The notes below the pieces were generated by a model. The model had not been told where the DNA came from. It was given only the letters and a program-made list of their open reading frames with translations, and searched no databases. From NCBI GenBank assembly GCA_029964075.1, contig CM057135.1, forward strand, positions 14,286,863 to 14,350,862: a stretch of 64,000 nucleotides of DNA, read 5' to 3'. The DNA is from Patiria pectinifera. Its lineage: Eukaryota > Echinodermata > Asteroidea > Valvatida > Asterinidae. Below, piece by piece: positions 34,720 to 46,722 of the stretch. The translations under genes were made by a program, and so were the position numbers. How positions within the stretch are numbered: the stretch's first letter is position 1; each line of letters begins with the position of its first letter.

Positions 34720-36516
34720 ATGGCCACTTCACAACCACGAAAGTCCTCTAGGGAAAGGAAACCCACACAAAAATGGCTGCCTTGCAAGATGAAAAAGAAG
34801 TGAAGGAAGAGCGTAGATTTTTCAAGAACTATGGTGCTCTGAAGACAACAGTGAAGGAAGCAAGGCAGGCTATCAAGACAGAAAGAGAAGAATCTGAGAT
34901 AAGGCGAAACTTGGAGGCGCTTGAAGCCGGTGAAGGTGAACTTAAAGGACTTTTTGATGACCTGAGGAAGAACAGGGCACCCAGTAGAGAGGTGAGAGAA
35001 AGGATGGACAAAGCCAGTGCGATGGTCAGAGACATTGTGAACGCAATAGAGGAGGTTCTAGGATCGCTAGGAAGCCCTTTCAATGCCGATGACCGCAAGC
35101 AAATTGCCAGAGAGCTTTTGAAGCATGATTATGCAGGGTCGGTATTCAGCTCTTCCCTTGACGAGTACTCAGAAGTAGGAATAAAGCAAGTGCCTGAAAC
35201 ATCCTCTGACCATGCTCCACAGGAGAAATTAGACGTTAGACTGAGCCAACCGTCTGAAGTACTTGCTGACTCGGTGTTGATTGATCCTCCCAATCATCAG
35301 CAAGTGTTTCCCTCCAAAGGGTCGCCCTCTGGTTTGCCTGCTGAGAACAACTCTGCAGCTGTAACAGACGATAAGCAGGCGACTCTTCCACACATCAAGC
35401 CTGCTTCCCCCCTGCTGATCATCATTCTGTGTCATCTTCACCTTTCGACACTCAACAATTTGCACAAGTCCTGGCAGACAACATGCATCGCTGCCGACTC
35501 CCAATTCCTGTGCCACGCACGTTTGGTGGTAACCCACTTGAATTCGTCGAGTTTGAAAGGAGCTTCAAGACTCTGATCAGCTCTAAAATCCCACCTACAG
35601 AAAAGCTGTATTACCTTAAGCAGTATGTAACAGGGGAGGCAAAAAGAGATTTGGCCATTCCTTTCAAGTACAAAGGGCATTCCGCAAGAAGCTGAACAAC
35701 TGGCCAAAGATCGCTTCAAGAGATGCGAGGGAACTTCAAAGCTTTGCAGACTTCTTGAAGACCTGCATGGATGCAATGCCTTATGTTGAGGGTCTGGAGG
35801 TCCTGAGCGACTGTTTGGAGAATCAGAGGCTGCTTGGTAAGCTCCCAGAGTGGCTTGCAGCTTGATGGAACATGCGAGTCACTGAAGCTATTGAGAAAGG
35901 TGGAGCATACCCAAAGTTCCAGGAGTTCGTGCATTTCATGCTAAAGGAAGCCTGGATTACCAACAATCCCGTCTCCTCCCTTGAAGCGTTGAAGATTAAC
36001 GAGTCACCAAGAAAGTTGGACTTTAAGGCAAAGGACAGCGTTTCAATTAAACAGGGCTCAGCGTTCGCAGTCAAGAGTAAGGAACAACAGTCGAAGCAGA
36101 CCTAGGACACCAAATTTGCCAACAAATCTGCAAAACGTTGCAGCCTGTGCGCATGTACAGACCATCAGTTGCAAGACTGCGATCAGTACAAGACGAAGTC
36201 TTTAAGTGATCGCAAGGCATTTGTGAAGGAGAATGGCCTCTGCTTTGGTTGCCTCCACAAGGGACATTACAGTCAGGAGTGCAAGAGACGACACAAGTGT
36301 AAAGTATGCAGTAAGCGTCATCCCACATCCCTACATGAGTGGCGATCAGGTGCAGGTGATGCAAATGTCCCAATTCACTCATCTAACCAGGAGAGTAGAG
36401 TTGACCAAGTTTCTACCACCTCTCACAAGTTGCACTTTGGCAAGTCAACCAGCACAGCCATGATTGTGCCTGTGTGGGTATCCTCGGCACAATCACCATC
36501 GAAGGAGACATTAACA
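34720..36516 (+). pseudogene. BEL/Pao retrotransposon gag, copy 1 (most complete)
   Basis: Would form the retrotransposon particle. The start at 34720 (MATSQPRKSSRERKP) fits BEL gag starts but shifts frame near 34772 into KMAALQDEKEVKEERR. Then come a long coiled-coil stretch, a Pro/Ser-rich stretch, a further frame change near 35430 into the gag core (LPIPVPRTFGGNPLEFVEFERSF, IPPTEKLYYLKQYVTGEAKR), and nucleocapsid-type zinc knuckles (CSLCACTDHQLQDC; CFGCLHKGHYSQEC; CKVCSKRHPTSLH). Stops occur near 35864 and 36103. The duplication breakpoint at 35659 lies inside this gene. Confidence 0.85.
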
Positions 36517-38972
36517 TAAGCCCTCCTTGACACCCAGAGCGATGCCTCCTTCATTTTAGAAGATGTCGCAGCTGCTCTGGGCATGCCTCGACAGCCCTTG
36601 AGACTACGGTTGTCCACGATGACATCTTCAACCACAATTGAATGTGACGCAGTCTCCGATGTACTAGTGAGAGGGATGACTTCTCCTGTTCAGCTCAAGA
36701 TTTTGAAGTGCTATACACGTTATTTCATTCCGGCAGACAGGGATCACATTCCAACGAGAGATACTGCGGATAAGTGGCAGCACCTTCAAGAGATCGCTGA
36801 AGAAATGCCGGCTCTGCAAAGTTGTGAAGTGGGGCTGTTGATCGGATACAATTGTCCCAGAGCTTTGATTCCAAGGAAGGTCATCACTGGCACAGATGTG
36901 GAACCATACGCCATTCAGACAGACTTTGGATGGAGTATCGTTGGCTCAGCAAACCCAGAAAGCAACATCAACGCTAGTCAATGTGGTAGAGTTGCTACGC
37001 GAGAGTTACCTGGAATCACACCCATGGATGTACTTAAGGCCCTGGAAGCTGATATCCCTGAGAAGCCATGCCAAGATGTAGCCGTCTCACAGGAAGACAT
37101 TGAATTCATCCATTGTCTGGAAGCAGGTCTTGTCAAGAACAAGTATGGTCACTTTGAAATGCCACTGCCCTTCAAGACAAAGGCGGAGATGCCAAACAAC
37201 AGGCGCCTAGCAGCAGTGAGACTTAACCACCTCCAAAGGAAATGGACAGGGATGAAAGCTACAAGGAACACTACAAGGCCTTCATGACAGAGATAATCGA
37301 CAAGGGCTATGCCGAAAGGGCACAAGAAGAAGGACCCCCAGGTTTAACAAACTACATCCCACATCATGGTGTTTATCATCGCTACAAGAACAAGATTAGG
37401 GTAGTTTTCGACTGTTCAGCGAAATTCGGTGGCACCTGTTTGAATGATCATCTCCGGAAAGGCCCTGACCTCACAAATGCCATGGTGGGAGTTTTGCTCA
37501 GGTTCAGGCGACATGAGGTGGCTGGTATGTGCGACATAGAGAAAATGTTCTTCCAATTCCATGTGACAGAAGATCACCGGGACTATCTACGCTTCCTCTG
37601 GTGGGAGGGCAATGACACAAATCGCAGGCCGGTTGACTACCGTATGAAAGTGCATCTGTTCGGTGCAGCATCCTCGCCAGGGTGTGCAAACTAGGGCCTG
37701 AAGCACCTTGCAAAGGAACACAAGAAGGACTTCCCCTCGGCTTCAAGTTTCATCACAAGGAATTTCTATGTAGACGATGGTATCACTAGCACACCAACTG
37801 CCGAGGAAGCCATCCAGTTTGCCACAGAAGCTAGCGACCGCTGCAAGAGGGGCGGCCTACGTCTCCACATGTTTGTATCAAACAGCAAGACTGTTATGGC
37901 AGGCATCCCTGAGTCAGAGTGCTCCATCAATGTCACTGGCTTGGACCTCAACTTTGATGAACCAATGGAAAGAGCGCTTGGGATTTGGTGGAACATCTCT
38001 TCTGACCATCTCTGCTTCAAAATCTCGCACAAGAAGCAGCCCAGCTCAAGGCGTAGCATTCTTTCAACGGTGGCATCGTTGTACGACCCGTTGGGTTTTG
38101 TGGCTCCCGTGGTACTCAAAGGAAAAAGAATCCTTCAAGAGATATGCCGCAATGGAATAGGTTGGGATGATCCGATCCCTCAAACCCTACAGCCTGCATG
38201 GGAGCAATGGCTTGAAGAGCTACCACAATTGGAGGAGCTTCAGATACCGAGATGATACCACCCCCCTGAATTCGGCCAACCAGCTGTTGTCCAACTCCAC
38301 CATTTCGCCGATGCGAGCACATCAGGCTACGGCCAATGTTCATATGTGCGTCTCGTGAACAATGAAGGAGATGTTCATTGCAGCTTGGTCTTCGCGAAGT
38401 CCAGAGTTGCACCATCCAAGGTAGTTACTATACCTAGATTAGAGTTGACCGCTGCAGTGGTGTCGGCAAAAGTGAGCACACTACTAAAAAATGAGCTGGA
38501 GCTGCAGGAGGTAGCAGAGTTCTTCTGGACAGATTCTCAAGTTGTATTGGGGTACATTAATAACAAGGCCCGAAGGTTCCACACATACGTGGCCAATAGG
38601 GTGCAGCTCATCAGAGAAAGGACCTCTCACAATCAGTGGCACTACGTGCCCACAAATCAAAATCCTGCTGATCATGCGTCAATAGGACTCAGTGCTGGTG
38701 AAGTAAAGAAGGCTCGGTGGTTCCAAGGGCCACAGTTTCTCTGGGATAGAGATCTCAGACTTGAAGATGTTACTACGGAACTGAAGCTTGGGGATCCCGA
38801 GATTAAGTGTACTGTCCTTGCAGGCAACACCAACCCTGAGCAATTCGACTTCCTGAAGCGCTTGGCAAGGATCTCAGACTGGCCCATGATGATAAACGTG
38901 TTGGTTTGTCTTCGACTGGTGGTAAAGGTTGACAGAAGAGAATCAGTCGTACAAGACAGAAAGAAGGCATAG
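36517..38972 (+). pseudogene. BEL/Pao pol, copy 1: protease, reverse transcriptase, RNase H
   Basis: A TAA at 36517-36519 separates gag from pol. ALLDTQSDASFILEDVA is the aspartic protease (DTGS-like motif read as DTQS). RT blocks follow: GYAERAQEEGPPGLTNYIPHH, KIRVVFDCSAKFGGTCLND, AGMCDIEKMFFQF and the catalytic YVDD (37767-37778). The thumb (STVASLYDPLGFVAP) and RNase H (HHFADASTSGYGQCSYV, IPRLELTAAVVSAKV, FWTDSQVVLGYI, NPADHAS) come next. Stops at 37692 and 38253 and a frame change near 37280 break it. It ends at 38972 without the integrase expected of BEL/Pao and without a 3' LTR, so the 3' third is missing. Confidence 0.9.
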
Positions 38973-41900
38973 GCTTATGGAGTAGGAGGCTAATACAAAA
39001 AAATAACAATAAGTCCCCCCCCCCGTGCCCCCTCCCCCTTGCCCCCTCCCCCCTATCCCAGGTTGGACTCGGTTGTGTACACACAACGGGGTCCAGGGTA
39101 TGAATTTTTCCTGCCATAGCGTAAACAATTACAACACATTTTTTTGCATAGGGCCTAGCCCTAGACCCGTGAACGTGGCTTGTCAACTACGCCACGCTCT
39201 TGTCATGCTTGTACCATTTCGAACAAAGTGAAATCGTCCTTCCATGACAAAAACTGAACATCGCTTTACCGTGTGATAAATACTCAAAGACCTATCCTAT
39301 CAAGCTTTTTTGAACATGTTGCAATCAGCTATTATGCCAAGTTTGGCATTTAAACGAAATTCGACGTGAAATCTGGCAAGATGTCGACGTCCTGCAACCT
39401 CCTCCTTATGCATGTGATTTACCACGTGATAAATGCTGTGGATAATTTGGTATCGCACTGATGCTCCGGGCACTCCTTATGTCCGGATCATAGTGGGATT
39501 CCAAATATAAGCTGGGTTTTTCACGTGGTCTTGTGATCGGCCAATATCTGACGCCGCCCGATGACCCTGGGCAGCTGGGTACTTGTCCAGTTAACGTTAA
39601 AGTCCAACTTCTACACGTTCGTGTGGGTCTTCCTTGACGGCAAATTTCGTTGAAGTGACACATCTTGATCATGCGGGAAGGCAAATTTAGATTTCTAGGT
39701 GACTACTCAACATATATAAAATTATGTATGGTGGATCGATTTCGCCAGGTTCAAAATGACACAACAGCTTGGCGTGTATACAACTTCACGTTCACGGGTC
39801 TAATTTTTATCTGAAGGAGGAAGCTGAAATTTCGCTTACATATTTCTTGTGTCCAGAATTATACCTGCGCTGGATTAAGGAACCGCAAAATCGCGGGCAG
39901 CGTGTTTAACGAAAATATAACGCAATTCCACGTTTTCGTTGAAAACATTTTCTGCACGAACTCCCCGTGTGAAGTTGGGCGCGCGTGCATGCATACCTAG
40001 CACGCTACCGCCATGGCCACGGACGACAGCAAATGGCAGTGCGTGTACGTCTTCACGCGGAGAGTTCGTACTGAAAATGTTTTCAACAATAGCGTAGAAC
40101 TTGCGGTTTGTTTTAGGTAAACACGCCGCCCATGGACATATTTAATTGCCTCTTCTAAACCCAGCGCAGGCACAATTCTGAACACAAGGAATATGTAAAC
40201 TCCATCATTGTCCGTCAGGTAATTATATGAACAAAATTGTTTCGATTTTTTTTTCGCTACGGCAGCAGACGTTCATATCCTGGACTCTGTTGCGTGCACA
40301 ACGTAGTCCAACCAAACTGGGCTACTAGGTTAGGGAAAGAATTCGTCCAGATAAAAAACCAGCACTGCCTAGTCATGCTAGTGTAACATTGAGATCTTAA
40401 CTGTTCGGCCTAAGTAGCCTACATGTATATAACATAACCATGTACTTACATTGTACTTTGTTTGCAGCATATATTCAACCCGAGTCCAGTCCTTCTGATT
40501 TGAAAATCACAGGCGTGTGAAAAAAGGCACACCTGGATTTTTCTAGATGAGTGTTTTTCTTTGTGTTCGGTTTTCTAGGTGTGTGATCTGTGGTCCAGGG
40601 AAAGTCTGGCGTGCAATTATTTACACTTCTCAGGAAGCTTCTTAGGTGTACGATGGTGTGGGGGCCTGGCCTAGTAGTACAAGGCTTATTACATTCGTTT
40701 TCTTAGTTCCAGATTTTTCCTAGTTCCGGACCGCTTCAAGTAAAAACCTAGGCCTACAGGTACCTCCAATAATTTTTGTTTCTGACGCAGTGCATTTTGA
40801 AAAGGAAAATATTGTAAGCTTCTTGATACGCAAAGATCTTTTTGACAAAATCTATTGAAGAGGAATTTTGGCCAGATTTCTGACTCACACTTTGACATGT
40901 TTGGACGGTTTGTAGAAAATCGTGGGAGCTGCGAATCAACAATTAATTTTCTCCTTAGTTGGCCTACATGTACATCACTCGATACATCACAGTCATATAA
41001 ACTCTTCTATCGAATGTTCCTTGAATCAAAATAAATTTTAGAGTTGCTAATATTTGAAAATTCGTCAAAGAATGACCGTATGTTTTTGCCTAGTTGCGGA
41101 TCGCGCATGCACTTATTACCCAACTACACGCGCAATTTTGTGTGACGTATTCTGTGCTTGGCCAAAGATTTTCGGTCCATACGTCAGTTCGTGCCATTGG
41201 CGCTAGCGCTGCAGACAAAAGTTTCAAAATCATTTACGTTTTTTTTCTCTTTTTAAAATTTGCTGGAATTCTGGTGAATGAACTATTTTGGAAAATTAAA
41301 TAATACTTTCTCAGAAAATGTGCTTGATTTGGGGTGGTTCTGGCTAAAACAAATCGATTTTCTCACCTTATATAATTTTTTGAAAATCACAAGTGGTCAA
41401 ATATGTCAAATAACAAAGCTCACTTTTGTTAGCTCTTCGCACACTTCCACCTTAAGCATGCAGGGCCTCGATCGGGCAGCTTTACGCAATAAATATAGCC
41501 TGTTCAGAAATTTCCGTGTCAGGGTTCAGTGATTCCCGTGTATGCATGGAAATCATTAAACAGGCCATTTTTCTTGTCTAAAGTTGCCAGATCAAGGCTT
41601 TGCATGCTTATGATGGAGCGGGCAAAGAGCGAATGAAGGCGTGAAACTAACAAAAGTAAAAAAAATGCTCTGTTGTCATCCAAGCCTTATTTTCGTAAAT
41701 GTTTCAATAATGTCGTGGTTTTATTTCACTTTCAGATTATCAGACCTGTCAGCGGTAAGGTAAGCTCCTCATATAATTATTTTCTATTTTCCTTTTTCAA
41801 ATCACTGGGTGATGTGAACAAACCAAGCTACATTATGTAGTTTAAAGGCTTATTTTTGGTGAAGAGACAAATTTTAAATTTTAGCGGCATCCGACCAGCA

Positions 41901-42468
41901 GTTTTTTGCTACAGCTTGCTTTTTTCCTACTATTTTGCCCGAAATCATGATTGTGGGCACCAATATTCAAAGCACCCTGCCTGAGTTTTGGCCAAATGTA
42001 CTGATTTTGTATTCTTTTGGAAGGTAATGTCATCAATAATTATGGTATTATTTGTACAATATGTCTGAGCAATCTGACTAATATTGACCTTTTGACCTTT
42101 ACTTTGAACTCGAATTTGACCTTGTGAATCGTGTAACGTTGACTTGGTCCTGGGCAAAAATCATACCCAAACATGTTTTTTAACGATATGTGACCAGCTC
42201 TGGCAAAAAAGTAGGCAAGAAAGTGGAAGGAAAGTATTGTTGGGAAGGAAAGTATTGTTGGGAAAGAAGTATTGTAAAAAAAAAAATTAAAAAGCCCCCC
42301 CCCCCTTTCCAGGTTGTACATGTAGCACCAAACCGGCTGGCCGGATGCTAACTACTATTTGACGTCTTTTTCACTCAAAATAACCCTATTCTATTGTGTG
42401 CTTTGACATGGCCCTACATATATGTCTAAACATAAACTGCGTAAACTTACATTTCTGTCTGTCTGCAG
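38973..42468. other. Non-coding stretch, unit 1
   Basis: Starts with a C-rich run (39015-39060) and contains the foldback repeat listed next and several 60-90 residue frames without motifs. A C-run at about 42294-42305 precedes the zinc-finger exon. No gene can be supported. Confidence 0.5.
39815..40220. repeat. Foldback (long inverted repeat), unit 1
   Basis: CTTACATATTTCTTGTGTCC...CCTGCGCTGG (39835-39873) is mirrored by CCAGCGCAGGCACAATTCTG...AATATGTAAAC (40163-40202) with about 85 percent match. Inner arms (CGTTGAAAACATTTTCTGCA / GAAAATGTTTTCAACAATAG, and ACGAACTCCCCGTGTGAAG / CTTCACGCGGAGAGTTCGT) also pair. The loop holds a GCGCGCGTGCATGCAT stretch. It may be a foldback MITE. Confidence 0.7.
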
Positions 42469-42894
42469 ATGTTCAAGTGCCAAGTTTGTCATCATGAATC
42501 AACGTCACTGAAAGCATATGTCAGGCACTATCGTTTTCATGCGCATGTTGGCATGTTGTTCAAAACTTACAATTCATTCAGTATTCATGTGACTAGGGAA
42601 CATAGGCAACAACGTTCTGATGCACGAAAAGCACGCTTGAAAACAGGGGCATGTTCATGTAATTCTGGTCCTTGTAAACTAAATTTAAGTTGTCAGCTTC
42701 AGTCTTGCCTCCAAACATTCCGAGACCAAGCATCACTTTTGCTTCATCAGAAGGTACACATCGATAATGGATTCACAGTCTCTTGCCCATTTGTCCTCCG
42801 AAAAACATACAATGTAAGATCATCATTTACTTCTCATCTAGCAAGATGCCACCAATCATGCAGTGGGGGGGGGGTACGGCGACAAACCCAATAA
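42469..42894 (+). pseudogene. C2H2 zinc-finger exon, unit 1
   Basis: An exon-like frame follows a clear acceptor (TCTGTCTGCAG|ATG). FKCQVCHHESTSLKAYVRHY with RFH is a C-x2-C-x12-H-x3-H finger. A second Cys/His group (CSCNSGPCKLNLSCQLQSCL... HQKVH) and a third (CPFVLRK... FTSHLARCH) follow. Such N-terminal finger arrays are common in transposon-derived proteins of aquatic animals. No further exon is found before the G-run at 42863, so it is a fragment. What element it belongs to is unknown. Confidence 0.6.
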
Positions 42895-43120
42895 TCTCGC
42901 CCCTTCTCTGCCCCCTGGCCAAGCCACCCACCCTCTGACCCCTCCCCAATGATCTCCCTCCCAATATCTCAGTCTCAGCCCCAGGCCAAAACCGGGGCCC
43001 ATTATTTTTCGTATTGAAGATCTCTCTCTAGCCGGTGAGTCTGATTGCTTATAAATCCAAAAATAATGACCTCATCTACAAAAAAAATTTAAAAATAAAT
43101 ATTATATTGCTATATAATAA

Positions 43121-43513
43121 ATGGTGACTTATACGATCAAGCCAATCGTTAAGGGATTTTCTAGATGGAATAAAGCGACGCTGCGCGATTACGTCCAGCG
43201 ATATAATATACCGTACAATCAAATTGTTGCTCTTACGCGTAAAGTCTACATCAACGGGATAAAAAACCACGAAGCTCAATTTCAAAACTTGAGGAAAAAG
43301 ACGCTACATGAGCTCAAACAGATTGTAGACGATTATGATCTAGAATATAACCCGTCGGGTTATAAAGGTCGATTTTTGAAAAAAGATTTGCTCTCGGCGA
43401 TTCAAAACTCTAGGCAACCCGAGGATTTTCAAGAGGCTGAGCTTAGAGCGACGAGATTTAGAAACAACTTTAGAAACTGGGAACTGATTCCTAGACTTTT
43501 TAACGACGACTAA
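43121..43513 (+). CDS. Small SAP-like protein next to polB, unit 1
   Basis: 130 residues, open and identical in both units (copy 2 at 53333). Residues about 60-96 (KTLHELKQIVDDYDLEY... KGRFLKKDLLSAI) have the helix-turn-helix spacing and G-K-L-I pattern of SAP or Rho-N-like nucleic-acid binding modules. A shorter related segment at 15-45 (WNKATLRDYVQRYNIPY) may be a second one. It is very basic in the middle. It starts right after TATAATAA|ATG, the same start context as other genes of this element, and lies 80 bases before polB on the same strand, so it probably belongs to the Polinton. Function is not established. Confidence 0.65.
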   Translation: MVTYTIKPIVKGFSRWNKATLRDYVQRYNIPYNQIVALTRKVYINGIKNHEAQFQNLRKKTLHELKQIVDDYDLEYNPSGYKGRFLKKDLLSAIQNSRQPEDFQEAELRATRFRNNFRNWELIPRLFNDD

Positions 43514-43592
43514 GGCAAGTTTTTTGATACGCATAAAGATCAAATTGTAAATTAAATAAAGTCAGAATTGAGAGAGCTAAGAGATTTAAAAA

Positions 43593-45864
43593 ATGGAGCT
43601 CACAATCAAAATAAAATAAGAAAAAAACAATCCGGATGGTACGATCGAAACGATCGAAGCTACACATTATACCGATCAGAGAGTCGTTTTAAATCAAAGT
43701 CAAATAAAACAGGTTTTAACAGAAGACATCGACCAGCTATTTAAAAAGGATGAAAGGTATACGAATCAAGGATCGGGTTGGGTTTTAAAAAAGATAATGG
43801 CGTTGTATATTAACATCAACAGGTTTAACCCCGTGAGGGGTAGTTCTTACATAGACCTACCCCCACATATAAAAAGAAAACAGGCGATGATAAACATCAA
43901 AAACAAAGACGACGAGTGTTTGAGATGGTGTTTGAGAGCTGCTCTTGGGTTGTATACGGATAAAGTAAAAAATAACATAAAAAAACGATCCCAAATATAG
44001 GCCTCGCGAAGACAGACCTAGTATTTACACCAAAGATGACGGACTCAAATTTAAAGGAGTAGACTTTCCAACACCGATCGACCAGATACCAAAGATAGAA
44101 AGACAAAATAATTTAACGATAAATGTTTTCTGAGGGCGACAAGCATCACTACTGCTGGATAAATAATTTTTCGAGATTGATTTACAACGGTACAAAACAT
44201 AAAAGTAAGAAATACTTTTGTCGAAGGTGCCTGTGTCATTATAGAACGCAAGTAAAATTAGATAGACACATGACCGATTGTAACGGTATAGACACACATC
44301 CGTCAAAGATTGTATTTCCTACCGCTAAGCGAAAATATGTAAATAACGAGTGGATAGTCGACGAAAAAGATGTGCCAATATTAGAATTTAAAAACTAAAG
44401 ATTTAAACAAAAAGCATCGTTTGTAGTTTACGCCGACTTTTAATCGATCTTAGAAAAAAACTCGGACGATAAAAAGGACAACACGCAAAAGACAAACATT
44501 CACAAAGCTAGCGGTTACTCGTTGGTAGTAGTTAGATGCGACGGCACCAATGTGTATCAAGAGACTTATAGAGGTAAAGATGCCGCATCAAAGTTTGTAA
44601 ATAAAATGTTAAAAATACAAAGCGACATAAATTGCATATTTAAAAAAACCCAACTTATGAAATTTGACGAGCGAGCTGAAGAACATCATGATAAAACAAA
44701 CACGTGTTGGATTTGGGAGAAACCAATTTATCCCAATTACTCGAGCAACTGTCAGTGCCAGAAACCCAAAAAACCAAAAACAGAAAAACAAATAAAAAGA
44801 AAATCATCAAATTTAGAAAGGTGAGAGATCACTGCAACGTCACGGGTAGATATAGAGGTGCCGCGCACGCCTACTGCAATCTAAAATTACAAGTTAAACC
44901 AGGTTTTACCCCCATACCGGTCGTCTTTCACAATCTGCAAAATTACGACGCTCACTTGATCATGCAGAGTATTTCAGAGTACGATGACGAAAAGGAAATA
45001 CAAGTTATCGCTAGAAATTCGGAAAAATATATTTCGTTTTCGATCGGAAATATGCGATTTATAGACTCGTTTAATTTTATGGCGTCTTCGTTGGATAGAT
45101 TATCTAAAGCTTGTCCGAGAGAGTCGTTTAAACTACGTTTAAACTACATTTTAATCGTCAAAACATCGACTCGTTGTTACAAACAGGAGTTTATCCGTAT
45201 GAATACATGGACTCGTTTGACAAATTTCAAGAGACCAGCCTACCCCCATCGAACAATTTTACAGCAGCCTAAAAGACGAAAACATATCGCGAGAAGACTA
45301 CGACAGAGCTAAACTGACGTGGAACGAGTTTAAAGTTAAAAACATGGGGGAATATCACGATTTGTACGTCACTACCGATACGTTATTACCTGCTAATACG
45401 TTATTTCCTGCTAATTACTACACAGCACCAGGATTGTCGTGGGATGCCTTGTTAAAACACTAGGAAGTTAAACTCGAACTATTGCAAGACGTAGACAAAC
45501 ATTTATTTTTTGAAAAGGCAAAACGAGGTGGTATCTCGAGCGTGGGTGGTATGAGATACCACAAAGCCAACAACAAATACCTACCCGACCATAATCCAAA
45601 CGAGCCGTCGAGTTACATCAGCTATCTCGATGCAAACAATCTGTACGGCTGGACCATGAGTCAATACCTGCCGTACAGAGACTTTAAATGGGCGTCTACA
45701 AAAACGTTTACCGAGTCCAAGATATTATCTCTCAGGAAAACGTCAAACACCGGTTACTGCTTTGAAGTAGACCTCGATTACCCGGACAATCTCCACGACC
45801 TACACAACGATTACCCCCTAGTGCCAGAAAACATCGTCATACCAAAAGAATGGATGTCTGATTA
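43593..45864 (+). pseudogene. Polinton DNA polymerase B, truncated copy in unit 1
   Basis: Protein-primed family B polymerase. The start at 43593 follows GATTTAAAAA. A TAA stands at codon 9, then the frame runs through GSGWVLKKIMALYI, RGSSYIDLPPHIKRKQAMIN and DDECLRWCLRAALG. Later frames give KHHYCWINNFSRLIYN, FCRRCLCHYRTQVKLDRHM, the Exo I motif VYADF followed at once by a TAA (44441-44443), RDHCNVTGRYRGAAHAYCN, Exo II FHNLQNYDAH, and the palm motif SYLDANNLYGWTMSQ. It ends at the duplication joint in WMSDY, so motifs B and C are missing. At least five stops or frame changes are shared with copy 2. Confidence 0.9.
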
Positions 45865-45901
45865 TCCTTTCAAGTACAAAGGGCATTCCGCAAGAAGCTG
45901 A
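45482..45901 (+). other. Chimeric frame across the duplication joint (polB into BEL gag)
   Basis: The open frame reads polB (KRGGISSVGGMRYH ... IPKEWMSDY) and then, without a stop, the gag residues PFKYKGHSARS before ending at 45901. It is a product of the rearrangement, not an evolved gene, but it proves the joint at base resolution. Confidence 0.85.
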
Positions 45902-46722
45902 ACAACTGGCCAAAGATCGCTTCAAGAGATGCGAGGGAACTTCAAAGCTTTGCAGACTTCTTGAAGACCTGCATGGATGCAATGCCTTATGTTGAGGGTC
46001 TGGAGGTCCTGAGCGACTGTTTGGAGAATCAGAGGCTGCTTGGTAAGCTCCCAGAGTGGCTTGCAGCTTGATGGAACATGCGAGTCACTGAAGCTATTGA
46101 GAAAGGTGGAGCATACCCAAAGTTCCAGGAGTTCGTGCATTTCATGCTAAAGGAAGCCTGGATTACCAACAATCCCGTCTCCTCCCTTGAAGCGTTGAAG
46201 ATTAACGAGTCACCAAGAAAGTTGGACTTTAAGGCAAAGGACAACGTTTCAAGTAAAAAGGGCTCAGCGTTCGCAGTCAAGAGTAAGGAACAACAGTCGA
46301 AGCAGACCTAGGACACCAAATTTGCCAACAAATCTGCAAAACGTTGCAGCCTGTGCGCATGTACAGACCATCAGTTGCAAGACTGCGATCAGTACAAGAC
46401 GAAGTCTTTAAGTGATCGCAAGGCATTTGTGAAGGAGAATGGCCTCTGCTTTGGTTGCCTCCACAAGGGACATTACAGTCAGGAGTGCAAGAGACGACAC
46501 AAGTGTAAAGTATGCAGTAAGCGTCATCCCACATCCCTACATGAGTGGCGATCAGGTGCAGGTGATGCAAATGTCCCAATTCACTCATCTAACCAGGAGA
46601 GTAGAGTTGACCAAGTTTCTACCACCTCTCACAAGTTGCACTTTGGCAAGTCAACCAGCACAGCCATGATTGTGCCTGTGTGGGTATCCTCGGCACAATC
46701 ACCATCGAAGGAGACATTAACA
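45867..46722 (+). pseudogene. BEL/Pao gag 3' part, copy 2
   Basis: Same as 35661-36516: gag remnant with stops near 46070 and 46309, and the zinc-knuckle frame at 46375-46725 (CFGCLHKGHYSQEC). Its 5' part is replaced by polB. The few changes include SVSIKQGSA to NVSSKKGSA (about 46243-46266). Confidence 0.88.

Larger units (their letters stand above)
35659..45864. repeat. 10.2-kb tandem duplication, unit 1
   Basis: Everything from TCCTTTCAAG in BEL gag (35659) to GATTA in polB (45864) is present again, directly behind. Gene order, premature stops and non-coding DNA are all repeated. Offsets between matching points range only from 10199 to 10212, owing to homopolymer and small indels. Confidence 0.95.

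Noticed and set aside
36071-36382. 103-residue minus-strand frame, repeated at 46277-46588
   Set aside because: Exact antisense of the gag zinc-knuckle region; repeated only because the block is duplicated.
38803-39186. 127-residue minus-strand frame crossing the C-run (also 49149-49385)
   Set aside because: Low-complexity Gly/Arg from the C-run and antisense of BEL; length changes with the homopolymer.
43897-44306. Cys/Tyr-rich minus-strand frames (also 54107-54516)
   Set aside because: Antisense of polB, which shows family motifs on the plus strand.
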